Shown one piece after another: positions 24,256-37,800 of a stretch of 64,000 nt of DNA (positions within the stretch are counted from its first letter, which is position 1; every line of letters starts with the position of its first letter). The notes beneath the pieces are model-generated. The model was not told the DNA's origin. It was given only the letters and a program-made list of their open reading frames with translations, and made no database searches. Source of the stretch: Bombyx mori (lineage: Eukaryota > Arthropoda > Insecta > Lepidoptera > Bombycidae); assembly GCF_030269925.1 (NCBI RefSeq), contig NC_085130.1:9746501-9810500 (forward strand), given 5' to 3'. The position numbers and the translations under genes were made by a program.

Positions 24256-25231
24256 CCCCGGTAATAGACATGTGTAAGTAATGCGAGTGATATTACTCGG
24301 GTAATATTACTCTACGATGTAATGCAACATCACACATTACGCGAAGGAAACAAACATCACACTATCACCCAACATGTTTCTTTCTTTGTCGTGTAATGTT
24401 GCTTAATACACGAACGGAACCGAGCGAGCGAGACAGACCGATCGACGCAAAATAAATGAGCAAGCGACACGGAATTATTCCTAGTGATTTTGAACCGTAT
24501 GTCCTGGCCGCTAGGTACATTTTTATACCTATGGTACGTCTGAATTTTAATATAGGTATTTGTGTTTATATTTTTCATGCGGCCAGCCGGTAGTTCTCCG
24601 CAAGTACTTACTTAATTTTTTATTCGCAACTTTTGTAAAATCGCTAGTCGCTCGTAATTGTTTAGTAATATTTCATATTAATTTTTGTGTTTGATTTGAA
24701 TTACTTAAGCACTTGTTTGAAGATAGTTTTATTATTTGTTTTAATGCGTGTTTAATAAGTGAAAGAAATAACGGCGTCTAAATGAAAGTACAGTCCTCCT
24801 TGGATGCACTTTGAGGATATCGCGCCGAAACAATGCATCTACTGCTCTCGTATATTAACATTATTGTCGAGCTCAATTTGCAGTCTAAGTCGCCATATGA
24901 AATCCGTTCATCCCACAATAAATTATATTAAGTAAAAAATAAAATTATTATATTATTAAGTAAGTCAATCTCTGTCAAGTAATATAACAGTGTATTACAA
25001 TACAAAGTTCATACTTTGTATTGTAATACACTACTGTAATGACACACCCGAATCATTACCTAAGTGATGTGTATCAACACAATGTATTCGTCGTCACAGT
25101 ATCTATTGAACGCACCGAGTAATGTTAAGAGTGATGTGTAATGTTTTCGAGTAATATCACCTATCTGTAAAAGTGATGTCATATCACATTACATTGGAAA
25201 GTGATGTTTTGCGCAAGTCTACCCGATAACC
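24256..25231. mobile_element. Candidate non-autonomous DNA transposon with subterminal repeats
   Basis: Imperfect inverted ends (CGGTAATAGACATGTGTAA at the left; the complement of CGGGTAGACTTGCGCAA at the right). Many copies of GTGATATTAC-like and GTGATGT motifs cluster near both ends, as in hAT-like elements. A perfect hairpin lies inside at 24989-25032. I could not define a target duplication. Confidence 0.45.
24989..25032. repeat. Perfect 20-bp inverted repeat with 4-base loop
   Basis: AGTGTATTACAATACAAAGT, loop TCAT, then the exact complement. It sits inside the element at 24256-25231. Confidence 0.9.
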
Positions 25232-25749
25232 ACTTAAGTTGAACCATGAAATCATTCTACTGTCCATAAAACAAAATGTAAAAAGATATGTAAATTGAGT
25301 TTTAGAAAAATCATGGTGCTTGTATAAAAAAATGTGTGTGTGTGCAAGTCACATAAGAAACTTATAAAAAATGAGAATAATCGCAAGGGTCAACCACCAA
25401 CCACTCCACAATGCAATGGAGCAGTCTCACCCTGGGTGAACCGCCTGCATGATCACGGTATCTCTACGTCAGGTAAGTATGATTTAGCAAGAGAAATACG
25501 AGAATATCTATCAACTGTGTAGCATCTCGTCATCGCAATTCAGGAATTGTTGAATTTACGTGTAGTGACATCTGTTGACAACAAAAGTATGAGGTAGCGC
25601 CCTCTGTGAATTGATATTTTAACTTCACGTTTCATTTTTTCGTTTCATCGAGTTTGAAATCACATCGTAACGATTCTAAAGAAGCTTCTCTTCAAAAATG
25701 AAAGGGAAATTAAGCGCACAGAAAACAAAGTAGTTAGAAAATTATATAT

Positions 25750-25755
25750 TTTATT
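25750..25755 (-). terminator. Poly(A) signal of the GILT-like gene
   Basis: AATAAA on the minus strand about 95 bases after the GILT stop codon, in an AT-rich 3' flank with no other feature. Spacing fits a short 3' UTR. Confidence 0.55.
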
Positions 25756-25847
25756 GATATGTTGATACAAAATCTCTACGTATCACTGTTTTGTTTTGTA
25801 CGTGAAGAAATGTTGAATGTGTAAAATCAGCCTTAATGCTATTCATT

Positions 25848-28800
25848 TTACGAGCAGATCGACGGCTGCGGGGTCGCAACGCGGCACACAACCGCCTTCA
25901 AGTTCTCGAAGGCTTGAGTTTCGACATCTTTGTCGTATTTCTGTAACAAATTTGTGTTTTAAGATTCTGTGGTACGTTAGTAAATTGGCTTCTCGCGGCC
26001 GCCGGGAATTACATACCAGATCCTGTGGACCGAATGGTAAACAGTCGACGCCCTAAACACGTCATTACAGATTTACCCGATCCATTAACGGTACTTTTAG
26101 GTACCACAAACACTGGTCATCGCCTTGTCGAATCCGTCGCTTACGACGAAGGGCTCGACAAGTGAATTAACCCATAGACACAGCCCACTGAGTTTCTCGG
26201 CGGATATTCTCAGTCGGTCGGGTTTCGGATCGGGGGGTCAATTCTGCGAAGCACGGCTCTTGCAAGGGCCAGTGTTTTTTATTTTAATTTTTTGTTTTTT
26301 TTTATTGCTTAGATGGTTGGGCGAGCTCACAGCCCACCTGGTTTTAAGTGGTTACTGGAGCCCATAGACGTGTACGGCGTAAGTGCCGCCATCCACTTTG
26401 AGATTTGAGTCCTAAGGTCTCAGTATAGTCACAACGGCTGCCCCATCCTTCAAACCGAAACGCATTACAGCTTCACGGCAGAAATAGGCAGGGCAGTGGT
26501 ACATACCCGTGCGGACTCACAAAACATCCTACCACCAGCCTTTAGTGAACTTTTAATAAACCTTTGCTTGGAGAACTATAACGATCAATATAAATATTGA
26601 CATTCCCGCTTGCTGGTAGCAATTTTTTTTTATTGCCTAGATGTGTGGACGAGCTCACAGCCCACCTGATGTTAAGTGGTTACTGGAGCCCATAGACATC
26701 TATAACTTAAATGCGCCACACACCTTGAGATATAGTTCTAAGGTCTCAGTATAGTCACAACGGCTTCCCCATCTTTCAAACCGAAACGCATTACTGCTTC
26801 ACGGCAGAAATAGGCGAGGCGGTGGTACTTATTCGTGCGGACTCACAAGAGGTCCTACCACCAGTAATTACGCAAATTATTATTTTGCGGGTTTGATTTT
26901 TATTGCACGATGTTATTCCTTCACCGTGGAAGTCAGTCGTGAACATTTGTTGAGTACGTATTTCATTAGAAAAATTGGTACCCGCCAGCGGGATTCGAAC
27001 ACCGGTGCATCGCTCGATACGAATCCACCGGACGTCTTATCCTTTAGGCCACGACGACTTCAATTGTCCGCTGGAGATCCAAGATTAAGATTTTAATAAC
27101 AAATCAAACACAGAATAGAAACTAAATAGAAGACAAACCTCGTTAATAATAACGGTGGGCACGAACGCGAGAGGTCTCATCACAGCATCCGTTTTATCAC
27201 CGTACGACGCGAGCAGATTGTCTCCTTGTTCACTGGATGCGCATCTTTTCAGTTTATCCGACTCCGACATCTTGTCTACTTGAGTTAAGCACTGTACGCA
27301 AATTAATATAAAATTCAGTAATCGCATAACACGGATTAATACAGAAAATATTTAGTGTAAGCGCGCAAGCAAAATAGCAGCTGTCTTAAGGGACTTGAGT
27401 CCACGGGTAGCGTATCGTGAATGCTAACACCTTGAGTCACGAGGACATAGTTCACATAGGGCCCTGAAACTGCGATACTTTAAGACAAATATTTTTTGTA
27501 TGGAAACTAGCGACATCTTGTAGCGGATGCCTCTAAGCTTATATGTTGTTAGAGTTAAGACATTTAATTCTTGTAAATCATAAATAAAAAAATAATACAT
27601 CATACAGGTCTTTATTTGTTATAGATAAATTGATTAAATTTTATCAATTTGTGGTTTCTGAACATTTACAGAATCCTTCGTTAATAATAAAATATAGGAT
27701 AGGTAATATGTTACTGCCATCTACAGGAGCAATGAGAAACTAATGGAAGCGAATCCATCTAGTGGCCGATGCCCGTAAACATTTTCGTTGAGTGTTTGAG
27801 TTGCTTATCTATAACTAATTTATGTGTATTATCTATGTAGTTCACGACAGTGAGGTAGGATGATTTTACGCGTGTGAGTCACAATAAGCCCTAAAATAAT
27901 TATGAAAACTATAAATTCTGTGGGTATGACTTTTACTATATAATGTTACTACTTCGTTGTGGAAGTCAAAGGCGGATTTACCCATTTATTAATGGAAGTT
28001 ATGCCACTTCTAAAGATACATATCACATGTGGTATTGGCTGTGATGAGCCAATAATATTTAGATAAATAGGTAATATAATTTTTTAATTTCTGAAAAACA
28101 TTGAAAAAGTTTCCCCTATAATTGCCACCGTTAAAATCTGTCTAGACTCTAGTCTACTCAGCCTAATAGTGAATTCGCTACTTGTAGAAATTATTACTGA
28201 AAAATTATTTATAGAATAATACAAAAAATATCTTAGTCGATTAATTAAGAGTTAATTAAAATCGACTAACCCCATGACATGAATCGAGTGGCCAATTTCC
28301 ATTGTTCGATCGCTTCGGAGTTAATATCGATCTTTACACTATAATCAGGGGGGTGCAACTCCCATACAAAGGAAAATAACATACAACTAGCGTCATCTTA
28401 CTCCTGTGGCGACGTCATTTTTGTAACTTTTAGGCATTAATGATCTAATAAACTCACTAGATGGCAGATATGAGTTCTGACTCAATAAAAAATGTAGCGT
28501 ACTTTGAAGCAGTGCTTCCACTTTTAGGGAATTCTCCCTTTTTTAGGGAAAAATAGCTGATATTTTGGATGATAAAGACAATTTAAAAAATACCAGGATT
28601 TAGGATATTTCGGGGTAAAAAGCAAAGCCTATACTAGTAACTGTTGTGAATTTTAAAATAAACGATAATTAAAGTAAAACAATGAACATTTTATTTTATG
28701 GAGAGAGAATGACATTAAGTCGAGTTAACAAGTAAAAGAATAAAACAGAGTTGTGTATAAAAACTATAAAGGTTTGATTCAACAGTAACCCTCTAGTAAA

Positions 28801-31800
28801 GTAAATCATAGATTAAGCCACTGCTTTTTCTTAGGGATTCCCCAGAATCCCAATAAGTATAATCCGCCAAATTTTTATTTACCTATTTTCGTTGATGTCA
28901 CCAGAACTTACTTGTATTGTAATATACAGGTACTTCATGTACCATGAAAGATTATCATGGTAATTTCATTTACGAAAACCTTGTAATTGTCATTTCACTT
29001 TTGCTAGCAGTTCCTTCTTCAAAGACTGAGGTGGAAAGATTATTCAGTGTTCTCAAATTTAAAAACTGACAAAAGAAACAGGCTTTCTAATGAAACCCCC
29101 AACGGCTTGCTTCATAGAAAGTTCCCAACTTTGCCAGCAAACAATTGCTCAATTTTAGAACCGAACAGTGTTAGGTTGTGCAGCAAAAGAATATAAAAGC
29201 AATGCGTCGACTTCCTTGAAAATTCTAATCCTATAGATCTATGATCTTCTGGGGGCGTTTATATTATATATACCTACATTAAATAATATGCTGTGGTTTA
29301 TTTTCTGTATTTTATTTACGCTTTCTATATAAAGGATTTATGAAAGTTGTCTAGGAAATTTTAGGGTAAATTCAAAAGAAACTAGGGTAAAATGTGTTAA
29401 AAAAAACGTAAGTGGAAACACTGCTTTGAAGTTTTCAAAATTCCAGGGCCGTAAAACAATCTCAAAAAAAAAAAAAGTTTTCAAAATGTCGTAACGATTT
29501 AATTTTTTAAATCGTTTTTTTTTGGTCTTGGTGTGAGTTATTTTACGTTGTAGTATTAATTTAGAGCAACTTTTAGCTTTATGAGAATATTAGACGATTA
29601 GACATTGAGAAACTCTGTTTTGAATTCTCTTTAGACATAACTTGGCTCCAATACTTTTTTCTTCGTTAGCGTTTCGTAAGCCTGTGTAACTATTTTCATT
29701 TCTTACAGAATGTTTATTATTAAAAATCAGCATGCCTCGAAGATCGAAAATGAAATGCTATTTCGGATGCCTTGATAACGGTGAGTTTACACTATTTTCC
29801 CGGTATATTATTTGCTAACAGAATTATTATTCATAATATAATTAAATGAATTAGCACCAACTAATGGTCCTTCCTATTTCTGCTGCCTAGCTATCATATA
29901 TGTTAAGTTTTGATCAAAACAGTCGGTATTAAGTCTCGTACTATCACACACACACCTCAGATAATAAAATTGTCTCGAGTGGGTGGAAGTATTTATGTTT
30001 TGCAACTCAGCGTATTATATGCTTATTGTCAAGTGGGCCCGAACTAGTTTTTTGGAATGATCAATCAGTCATGCTTTCCTGTTTAAATAAAATACAGCAC
30101 AATTGATCTCACATCCAAAGTTAGATGATGGCATTCACGTTTTGTTTCCTGGTGTTTGATAACTAAGTTACACCAAGTGGCCTGTGACCACGTTCATCCT
30201 TCTACCCAATATAAAATAATGTTTTTATTTTTGTAGACAAAGGTTTGATAATGACAAAATTTTATGGAAAAATTATAAGGAGCACTAAAATGTCTGAAAC
30301 ATGAAAAGATTGATGCACTATATTTGAACCAGAACGTGTTATGTAATATATTAATTTGTAAGTAAGATTACATTAACACTAAATTTTTCATGGTCGTATT
30401 TTTTCAATATTTGTTACATACTTAAGATACTTTGTTTCTCCGTTTCAGAAGAGAAACTGATTCAGCAAGGAACGTGAACTCTCAAGGGATCTTAATTTTT
30501 TTTAAATATGTTTATAATTGATAAATTAATAATTGAAATAGTTCATAAGAACTAAATTGATGCCAATTTTGTTTTAAAATAGGTTGTTTAGTTCTTATAG
30601 TTATAGTATTACGTTTGAATAGTTGTAATTAGTAAGTTAGTAATATATGAAAATACTGATATAAATTTTTGTAAATAACCTTTTGTAAATTCTACGAGAA
30701 GATGATTTTAATTAATGATCAAAAGTCAACGGTCTTTAAAAGCATTATTTGCAATTATTTAGATTAACTGTGGAATATATTTGCTAAGTTGTGTTTTCTG
30801 TATGAGCAGATATAAATGAAAATGCCCAAACATGATTATGTTTCTTACATTTTCATTATGTGAAATCAATATGCTTGTGACTGAGTATATTAATAATTTA
30901 TTAAAACTTAAGTGATAGACAGCAACCCCTATGGCACTGCTGAAGTTTATAAGCACTGGTGACCACTTATCATGGGCCGGGTTGCGTGCTCGTCTGCTGT
31001 TGAGTGCAATAAAAATTTTCGAAACCCTTTCTATTATTTAGATGTAATATTAGTGTACATTTAATTTGGATTAAAAGATAAATTTACATTTTATGTTTGC
31101 ATGTGTATGTTTATAATTCATTTGCATGTAACGAACACCAGTTTCTTTTGTAACAAAATGTAAACTAATGGTTTGTAATGAATGTAATTAACTTTAAGAT
31201 GATTTTCTTTCAATCTGCTGTTTGTTTCATCTAGTATTACCAAAGCTAAAGCATCAGAAACGTCAGAATAGAAATAATTTAGATAGGGAATAAAAGTATA
31301 ACTAATGTAATCATGTCTAAGATTACTATAAGCGTCATTAAGTACAAACTATCAATATTTAAGAGTACTTTAAATCATCATTACATTTTTTAAACATTTT
31401 TTGTTTTTCAAATCATGTAATAAAACGTTTGTGCAGAACAAAATGTCACATGTTATGAACATGATTGTGGGTTAATCGTTTCTTAAATTTCTAAATGTTT
31501 ATAAGAATGCTAAGAATAATTTAGTATTCACTTTAGTGTGTGTATTATCTCTACAATGCTAGTATAAATGACAATTATTGTATGACGAAGCATAGGTAGT
31601 GTTTATAGATGTAATATTTTCATACAAGGTCATGATCTGTCACGATCAACTTTAAGCAAGAACTGCTATAGTTAAGAAACAAATTTATTAAATTTAATTC
31701 AAATTGTCTACTATGTTTGTAATGGAAAGCTGACATGTTTATATTTCGCACAAATGACTTAAGTGACATTGAATGATTTGATTATCTAGACTTAATTAAC

Positions 31801-34800
31801 TTTTAGATAACTTTCGATTTAATGTTATTAAGTACTCTAGTAGGATTAATCTAGAGGAGTTATTGTTATTCGAAATTTTATACAATTGTACGTTCATACT
31901 ATCTTTTAACAGTAAATTGTTTGTAATATAGGGAAATTAAATAGCTTACAGAGAATTACAGCTTTTTATTTAAAAAAACTGTTTTCTCTCTGTATGAAAA
32001 GGTCTTATCGATTAGAATGCTGAACACAATCAAACGTTCTTTAATATTTCATAAGTACTACCGGGAATTTCAGCGATTCTAAACGATAAGATTTTTTCAT
32101 AAAGAGAGTTAATTATAAAAAATATTAAAATTACTAAAAAAGCCACCTGGTGGGGGGTAGGGAGACTAATAATCGACAGCAGCGACGCCTGCTGTCCCGG
32201 GCTCTAACTAAAGCAAAAATAAAAATGAGAGTTGCGCATCTATCTCAAATATATTAAGTGTATAATCTATGACTATAATTAACAATGATGCTATCGTCTT
32301 AAGCGCAACACACAGCTTCTCGATTAATGAATTTGAAATAAAAATTTAAGTACATAACTAAATCTGTAAATATGCTCAACACGGACCAATCACCATTATC
32401 ATTGTCAATATTAATACAATTAAAGACTTTATATTTTGCAAACTATGGATGGTATAGGTGGCGCCACAGTAGCAAGTGGAGAGATTTTAAAACCATAGAT
32501 TATACACTTAATAATCTTAATATATTCGAGATTTAAAACCGAGCCATAAGCTGTTAGAGTAGAATATTAAATTAAAAACGAAAGAAACACTTGCTAAGTA
32601 AATAGTAATAAAAATAATTAGTTGAGATTTTAAATACTGTATTGTGTCAATCTACACAAGTCACGAAAAATATGAAATGTCTCTACCTACGCACACCTGA
32701 CTCTGCTTAAAACTGTTAAATTCATATAATTTCCACTTGCTACACTAGCGCTATGTCGGCGAGTCTTCCAAAAACAACGCGCTGTTTACAGACGGACACT
32801 GTCAACTTGTCCCCTATACAAAATGGCGCTCCTTATTTCTAAACTCCATACGAATAAACACTTTGTGGTTAAAGACACGAAAAAAAGGGGGGGGGGGGTG
32901 AAATATTAACATGCTGGCTTCGATTAGCGATGTTATATTTAAAAAGCCTAATGCGCGATTATCCTCTGAAGCGGCAGTAAAACTGCGTTGCTTCGCTCAG
33001 AGCGGGAGGCGATTTTGCCCACATTCCTATAAGTATGCGTATCCTATATGCCCAAAAACAGACTTTTAAAGATTTACAGGTCACATGCTCACTATAAAGA
33101 AGAGGGGCGGGAGGTCAGTTCTGCCCCTTCCACGGCTGCATAACGACCACAACCACTAGGCCTTTTTTTTTCCTACCTAAGCTGAGAGCCTTGAGAGGCT
33201 ATATCAGCGTAACCTTAACTAGTAGGTGAGCTCACGGGGCTCAAACCTGACGACGTTGCTAACACGAACCCTAGCAAGAGCCGTGCTTCGCAGAATCTAC
33301 CACCGGGTCGGAAACGCAACCCACTGAGAAGATCCGGCGAGAAACTCAGTGGGCTGTGTCTGAGGGTTAAAGCAGTTAATCACTAGGCCAAGAGTGGACC
33401 GTCTCTATGTATTTGTAGGGTCAGTTCTATTAGCGCGCACGATTCCGTGTCACTCTATTTTATGACCCGGATTTGTCCCGTAATCAAACATACCTTAACC
33501 AGAAAGCGACTCTCTGAAGGCGCTTGTAAAGTCCTCTACCTATTATTAACAACTTTTATTTTATTGCCCTGGTAGGTAGACGAGCGTACGATCCGCCTTA
33601 TGGTGAGTGGTTACCGTCGCCCATGGACTTCAGCAATGACAGGGGCAGAGCCAAGCCGCTGCCTACCGTTAAATCCACAAGCCTCGTTTGAAGAAAGACA
33701 TGTCATTGCGCTCGGGAAACACCGTGGAGGGGAACTCATTCCAAAGCCGGATAGTACGCGGCAAAAAAGATCTCTGGACGCGCACTGTGGATGAACGCAG
33801 TGGCTCCAGGTAGTATGGTGAAATGCTAACTGGCATTTATCTTTGTAATTAAAGGTCCGTTTTATTTGGTATCAGCATCAACAGTTCGACGTTTTCAATA
33901 GAACTTAAATTAAGTTTACTCCATTTAAATAGCTGAAAACAGCTTTTTTGTTATGATGTTTCGACCAAATTTCTAAACTTTAAATAAGTCTCCTGTAAAG
34001 TTGCAAAAAAGTTGCTTTAACCAAATACCCATCCACTGGTCGATACACAGCCAATAGCCTGGAAGCGAGACACCGGCGTAGTACCCTGGTAGTAAATCAA
34101 ACGTACCGTGTCCAAAGACTTGTCGGGGCTGGTCTGGTTCATGAGGCATATTACAATCTCCATCTTCTCCGTGTCCTGGAGGTTGCGGTCCTTCAGGACG
34201 CAAGCTTGCACCTAAAACCACATGGTCAAGAAAATAAGTACAGCTCTAGTTGCAGTAGTAGTGATATCTGTGTGCTTAGTGCGAGTTTTTTAACGTTCTC
34301 GATAACGAAAAAGTTAACCCAATTTTGTATGGAGCTGGAACAGCGCCCCTAGCGGCAAACGTACGCAAACGATCCCATTTCATACAAATATGAGCTAACT
34401 TTTACGCTATCGAGAACGTTAAAAATCTCGCACTGAGCACACAGTAAGTAGTATAATCCACGTTTAGTACATTAATATTTACTAGTGGTCCCCCGGTATT
34501 TGTAGGCAGCGGCTTGGCTCTGCCCCTGGCATTGCTGAAGTCTATGGGCGACGGTAACCACTCACCATCAGGTGGGCCGTATGCTCGTCTGCCTACAAGG
34601 GCAATAAAAAAAAAAGTCGAAATTCAACTGTAACATTATAAGTTTGAACATTATTGTGGTTCTATTGTCAAAGACTGTACTTTTCTAATCACAATCACCA
34701 AGACTACACTATAGAAAATATTAATCTATTCTCAATTTGACCACAGACTAAACATTAACTACAGTTTGACAATATACCTAGTCAGGTCATAAATTCTGTC

Positions 34801-37800
34801 ACATGTTTAATGTAAAATAATTGAAACAAGTTTATTCATTATGACGTAACCATTCATATACCAAAATGAACTTAACAAAACATAGATTCTTATGACACTA
34901 AAGTTTATTCAAAATGACCTCCGTGATTTTGAATACAGGCCTTCAATCTGCGCGGCCAGTCGTCTATCGCAGCACGAACGAGGTCCATGTATATATCAGC
35001 GGCTGCCTTAATCAAGGATGTCTTGAGTGACTCCAAGTTGGGATGAGGCTTTGAGCACGCCTTTTCCTCCAAGTGTTGCCATATCTTGTAATCTAACGGA
35101 TTCAAATCTGGACTGAAGGAGGGCCAGTCTTCGTGCCGGATGAAGTCGATTTCACGCGCCGCCAGCCAGTCTTGTGTATTCTTCGCTCTATAAGCTGGCG
35201 CCGAATCTTGTTGGAATACCCAGTGCCTGTTATTGAACATGGTATGAGAAACAGGTTTCACAAGGTTCGTCAGGACTGTATTTTGATACACAACTGCATT
35301 CGTTTTTACACCTTTCTCACAAAAATGTACCTCTGTTAAGCCCCAATAAGAAACTCCCAACCATACCATGAGCGAGGATGGAAAATGACCTCGTTGGACA
35401 CGCGGAATACGGTTGCTCGCTTCTTCACTACTGTGTGCGTACACCTTATCATTTTGTTTGTAGTAGCTCTCTTCTACGGTAAAAAATTTTTCATCCGAAA
35501 AATGAATTTCCCGATATTTTTTTCCCGCGTACCGCTTCAACAAAGCGCGGCATCTCTTCAGTCTCAGGTCCATTAGACGAGCATTCAAACGATGTCCTGT
35601 TTTTCTTCGATATGCCCGAAGCCCTAAGTCTTCATTTAACACCCTTTTCACCGTGGTTCTGCTTAACCCCATCTGAAGGGCCAACAGTTTCTACTTACGT
35701 TTGGGATTTCTTTGAATTCGCGCCTTCACAGCTTTTATCACTGCTGGAGTCCTAACAGACCGAGGGCGACCAATTCTTGACCTGTCATCTACACTAGAGT
35801 CTTCATTGTATCGTTTGATGGGACGATAAACGAATCTTTTGGTTATATTCAAATTTTTCAGTATGTTAAAAATTTGAATTTCCGCGTAACCGCAACGATG
35901 CAACGCAATAACTGCAACACGGTCTTCTTTAAGCGTCCACTCCATATTTAAAAATGAGTAAAATTCTAAAAGTATACATTTTTATTTTCATGAACAATTC
36001 GAAATTCGAATTCAATAAACTTTTTTGTGGCCAGCATTCTAAAAGAAAAGCTTTTACTGTGTGACAATACTTATGACCTGACTAGTTATAAAAGAGTATT
36101 GAGAGCGTGGGTGTCAAATACATGGCAGTGTGTGTAATGTATTTTTATGCATAATTAAAAAAAATATCATTCTGCACTCCGTCTCTATATTCTCTATATA
36201 AGAGAAGTGTGGGAAATTTTATACTCCTCCGTCCGCGCAATTTTCGTGAAAAGGGATACAAAGTTTTTGCTTCACGTATTAATATATAGATTTCCTAGAG
36301 ACAGGTCATTGAACTAGTCCCAACCTGCAGCCTACGTATTACCTAGTTGAGTTCTCTATGCTACTCTACGCTACTCCTGACGTTACTTCACTTGATATTT
36401 CATCATCATCAGGCCACAGACGTCCACCGCTGGACATAGACCTCTCCAAATCTACACCCCTGAGCCTGGTTTTCGACTCCCTCACCCACCTCTTGCTGGC
36501 TTGACATTTGCCGTGATAAAATATATCCAGGTCAGTTCATTATGCGGAATCAATCCGAAGGCTTACTATTACTGGTGTAAGGAACTCTTGTGAGTCCGCG
36601 CGGGTAGGTACCACCACCTCGCCTATTTCTGCCGTGAAGCAGTAAAGCGTTTCGGTTTGAAGGGTGGGGCAGCCGTTGTAACTATACTGAGACCTTAGAA
36701 CTTATATCTCAAGGTGGGTGGCGCATTTACGTTGTGGATGTCTATGGGCTCCAGTAACCACTTAACACCAGGTGGACTGTGAGCTCGTCCACCCAACTAA
36801 GCAATAAAACAAAAAAAAGGCGTTCAACAATTTTTGACGTGATCATGTGCACAAATTTTCGAAGTGAAAATAGGGATTGGTCCTTGGAAATGTAGAGACC
36901 ACAAATGTCCCCTTAGCAGTGATGCTACGTTGAGTCTCAGGATTGTCGGGCTGTCGATAGCACGATTTTAATCCCAATATGCTTTACTCACTTAACTGAA
37001 CACGTGTCTTATTAATCCTTGCCCGATATAGAGACTATAATATATTGGAATAGAATACTTATACTAGAATATATTGGATGCGGAAGGCGGAAGACCGCAT
37101 TCTGTGGAAGACATTGGGGAAGGCCTATGTTCAGGAGTGGGCAGATAAAGGCTGATGATGATGATGATATAGAGACTCAACAGAAATATTGAAGAGTTCC
37201 AGTGGAGCTTTTAGCCTAGTCTCTCACCTTGTTGCCGTAGCACTCGTCAGCGCCGTGGTGGCAGATGAATGACCATTTCCCATCCACCTTGTCGTGCTGC
37301 AAGGAAGAGAGGATTAAGTTTATCTTCGATTTTCAAGAGTCGAAGACTTTGTTACTGGTATCCGACGGAACTATGCCGGTATTAGAACCATTTACTCTGG
37401 ATCCCTCTACCAAATCGTTGGCAGCCTAAGGGCAAATTCCAGCTATGCACGGTTTGGTAGGTAAGCCTCAACCAGAGTGTACTTGTTAACCCTGGCCCTA
37501 GCAACAGCAGTGCTTCGCGGAATCTACCACCGGATCGGAATCGCGACCCACTGAGACTATCCGGCCAGAAACTCAGTGGCTTGTGTCAATGGGCTAGGTC
37601 GTCGGTCGTCGGTATGGCGAAGAGTCCGACGAGGACGATGACCGGTGCTTGAAGAAAAAGCACCAAGAGTGGACCTAGAGGATCTGACAAGACATGCTTA
37701 GGGCGACGGTGGCTTTGTGTCACCCCGTCACCGAAGTCGGATATGTTATTAATGGCGGTCACTATAACAACCCTCAGGTTAGAGCCCCGTGAGCTCTCCT

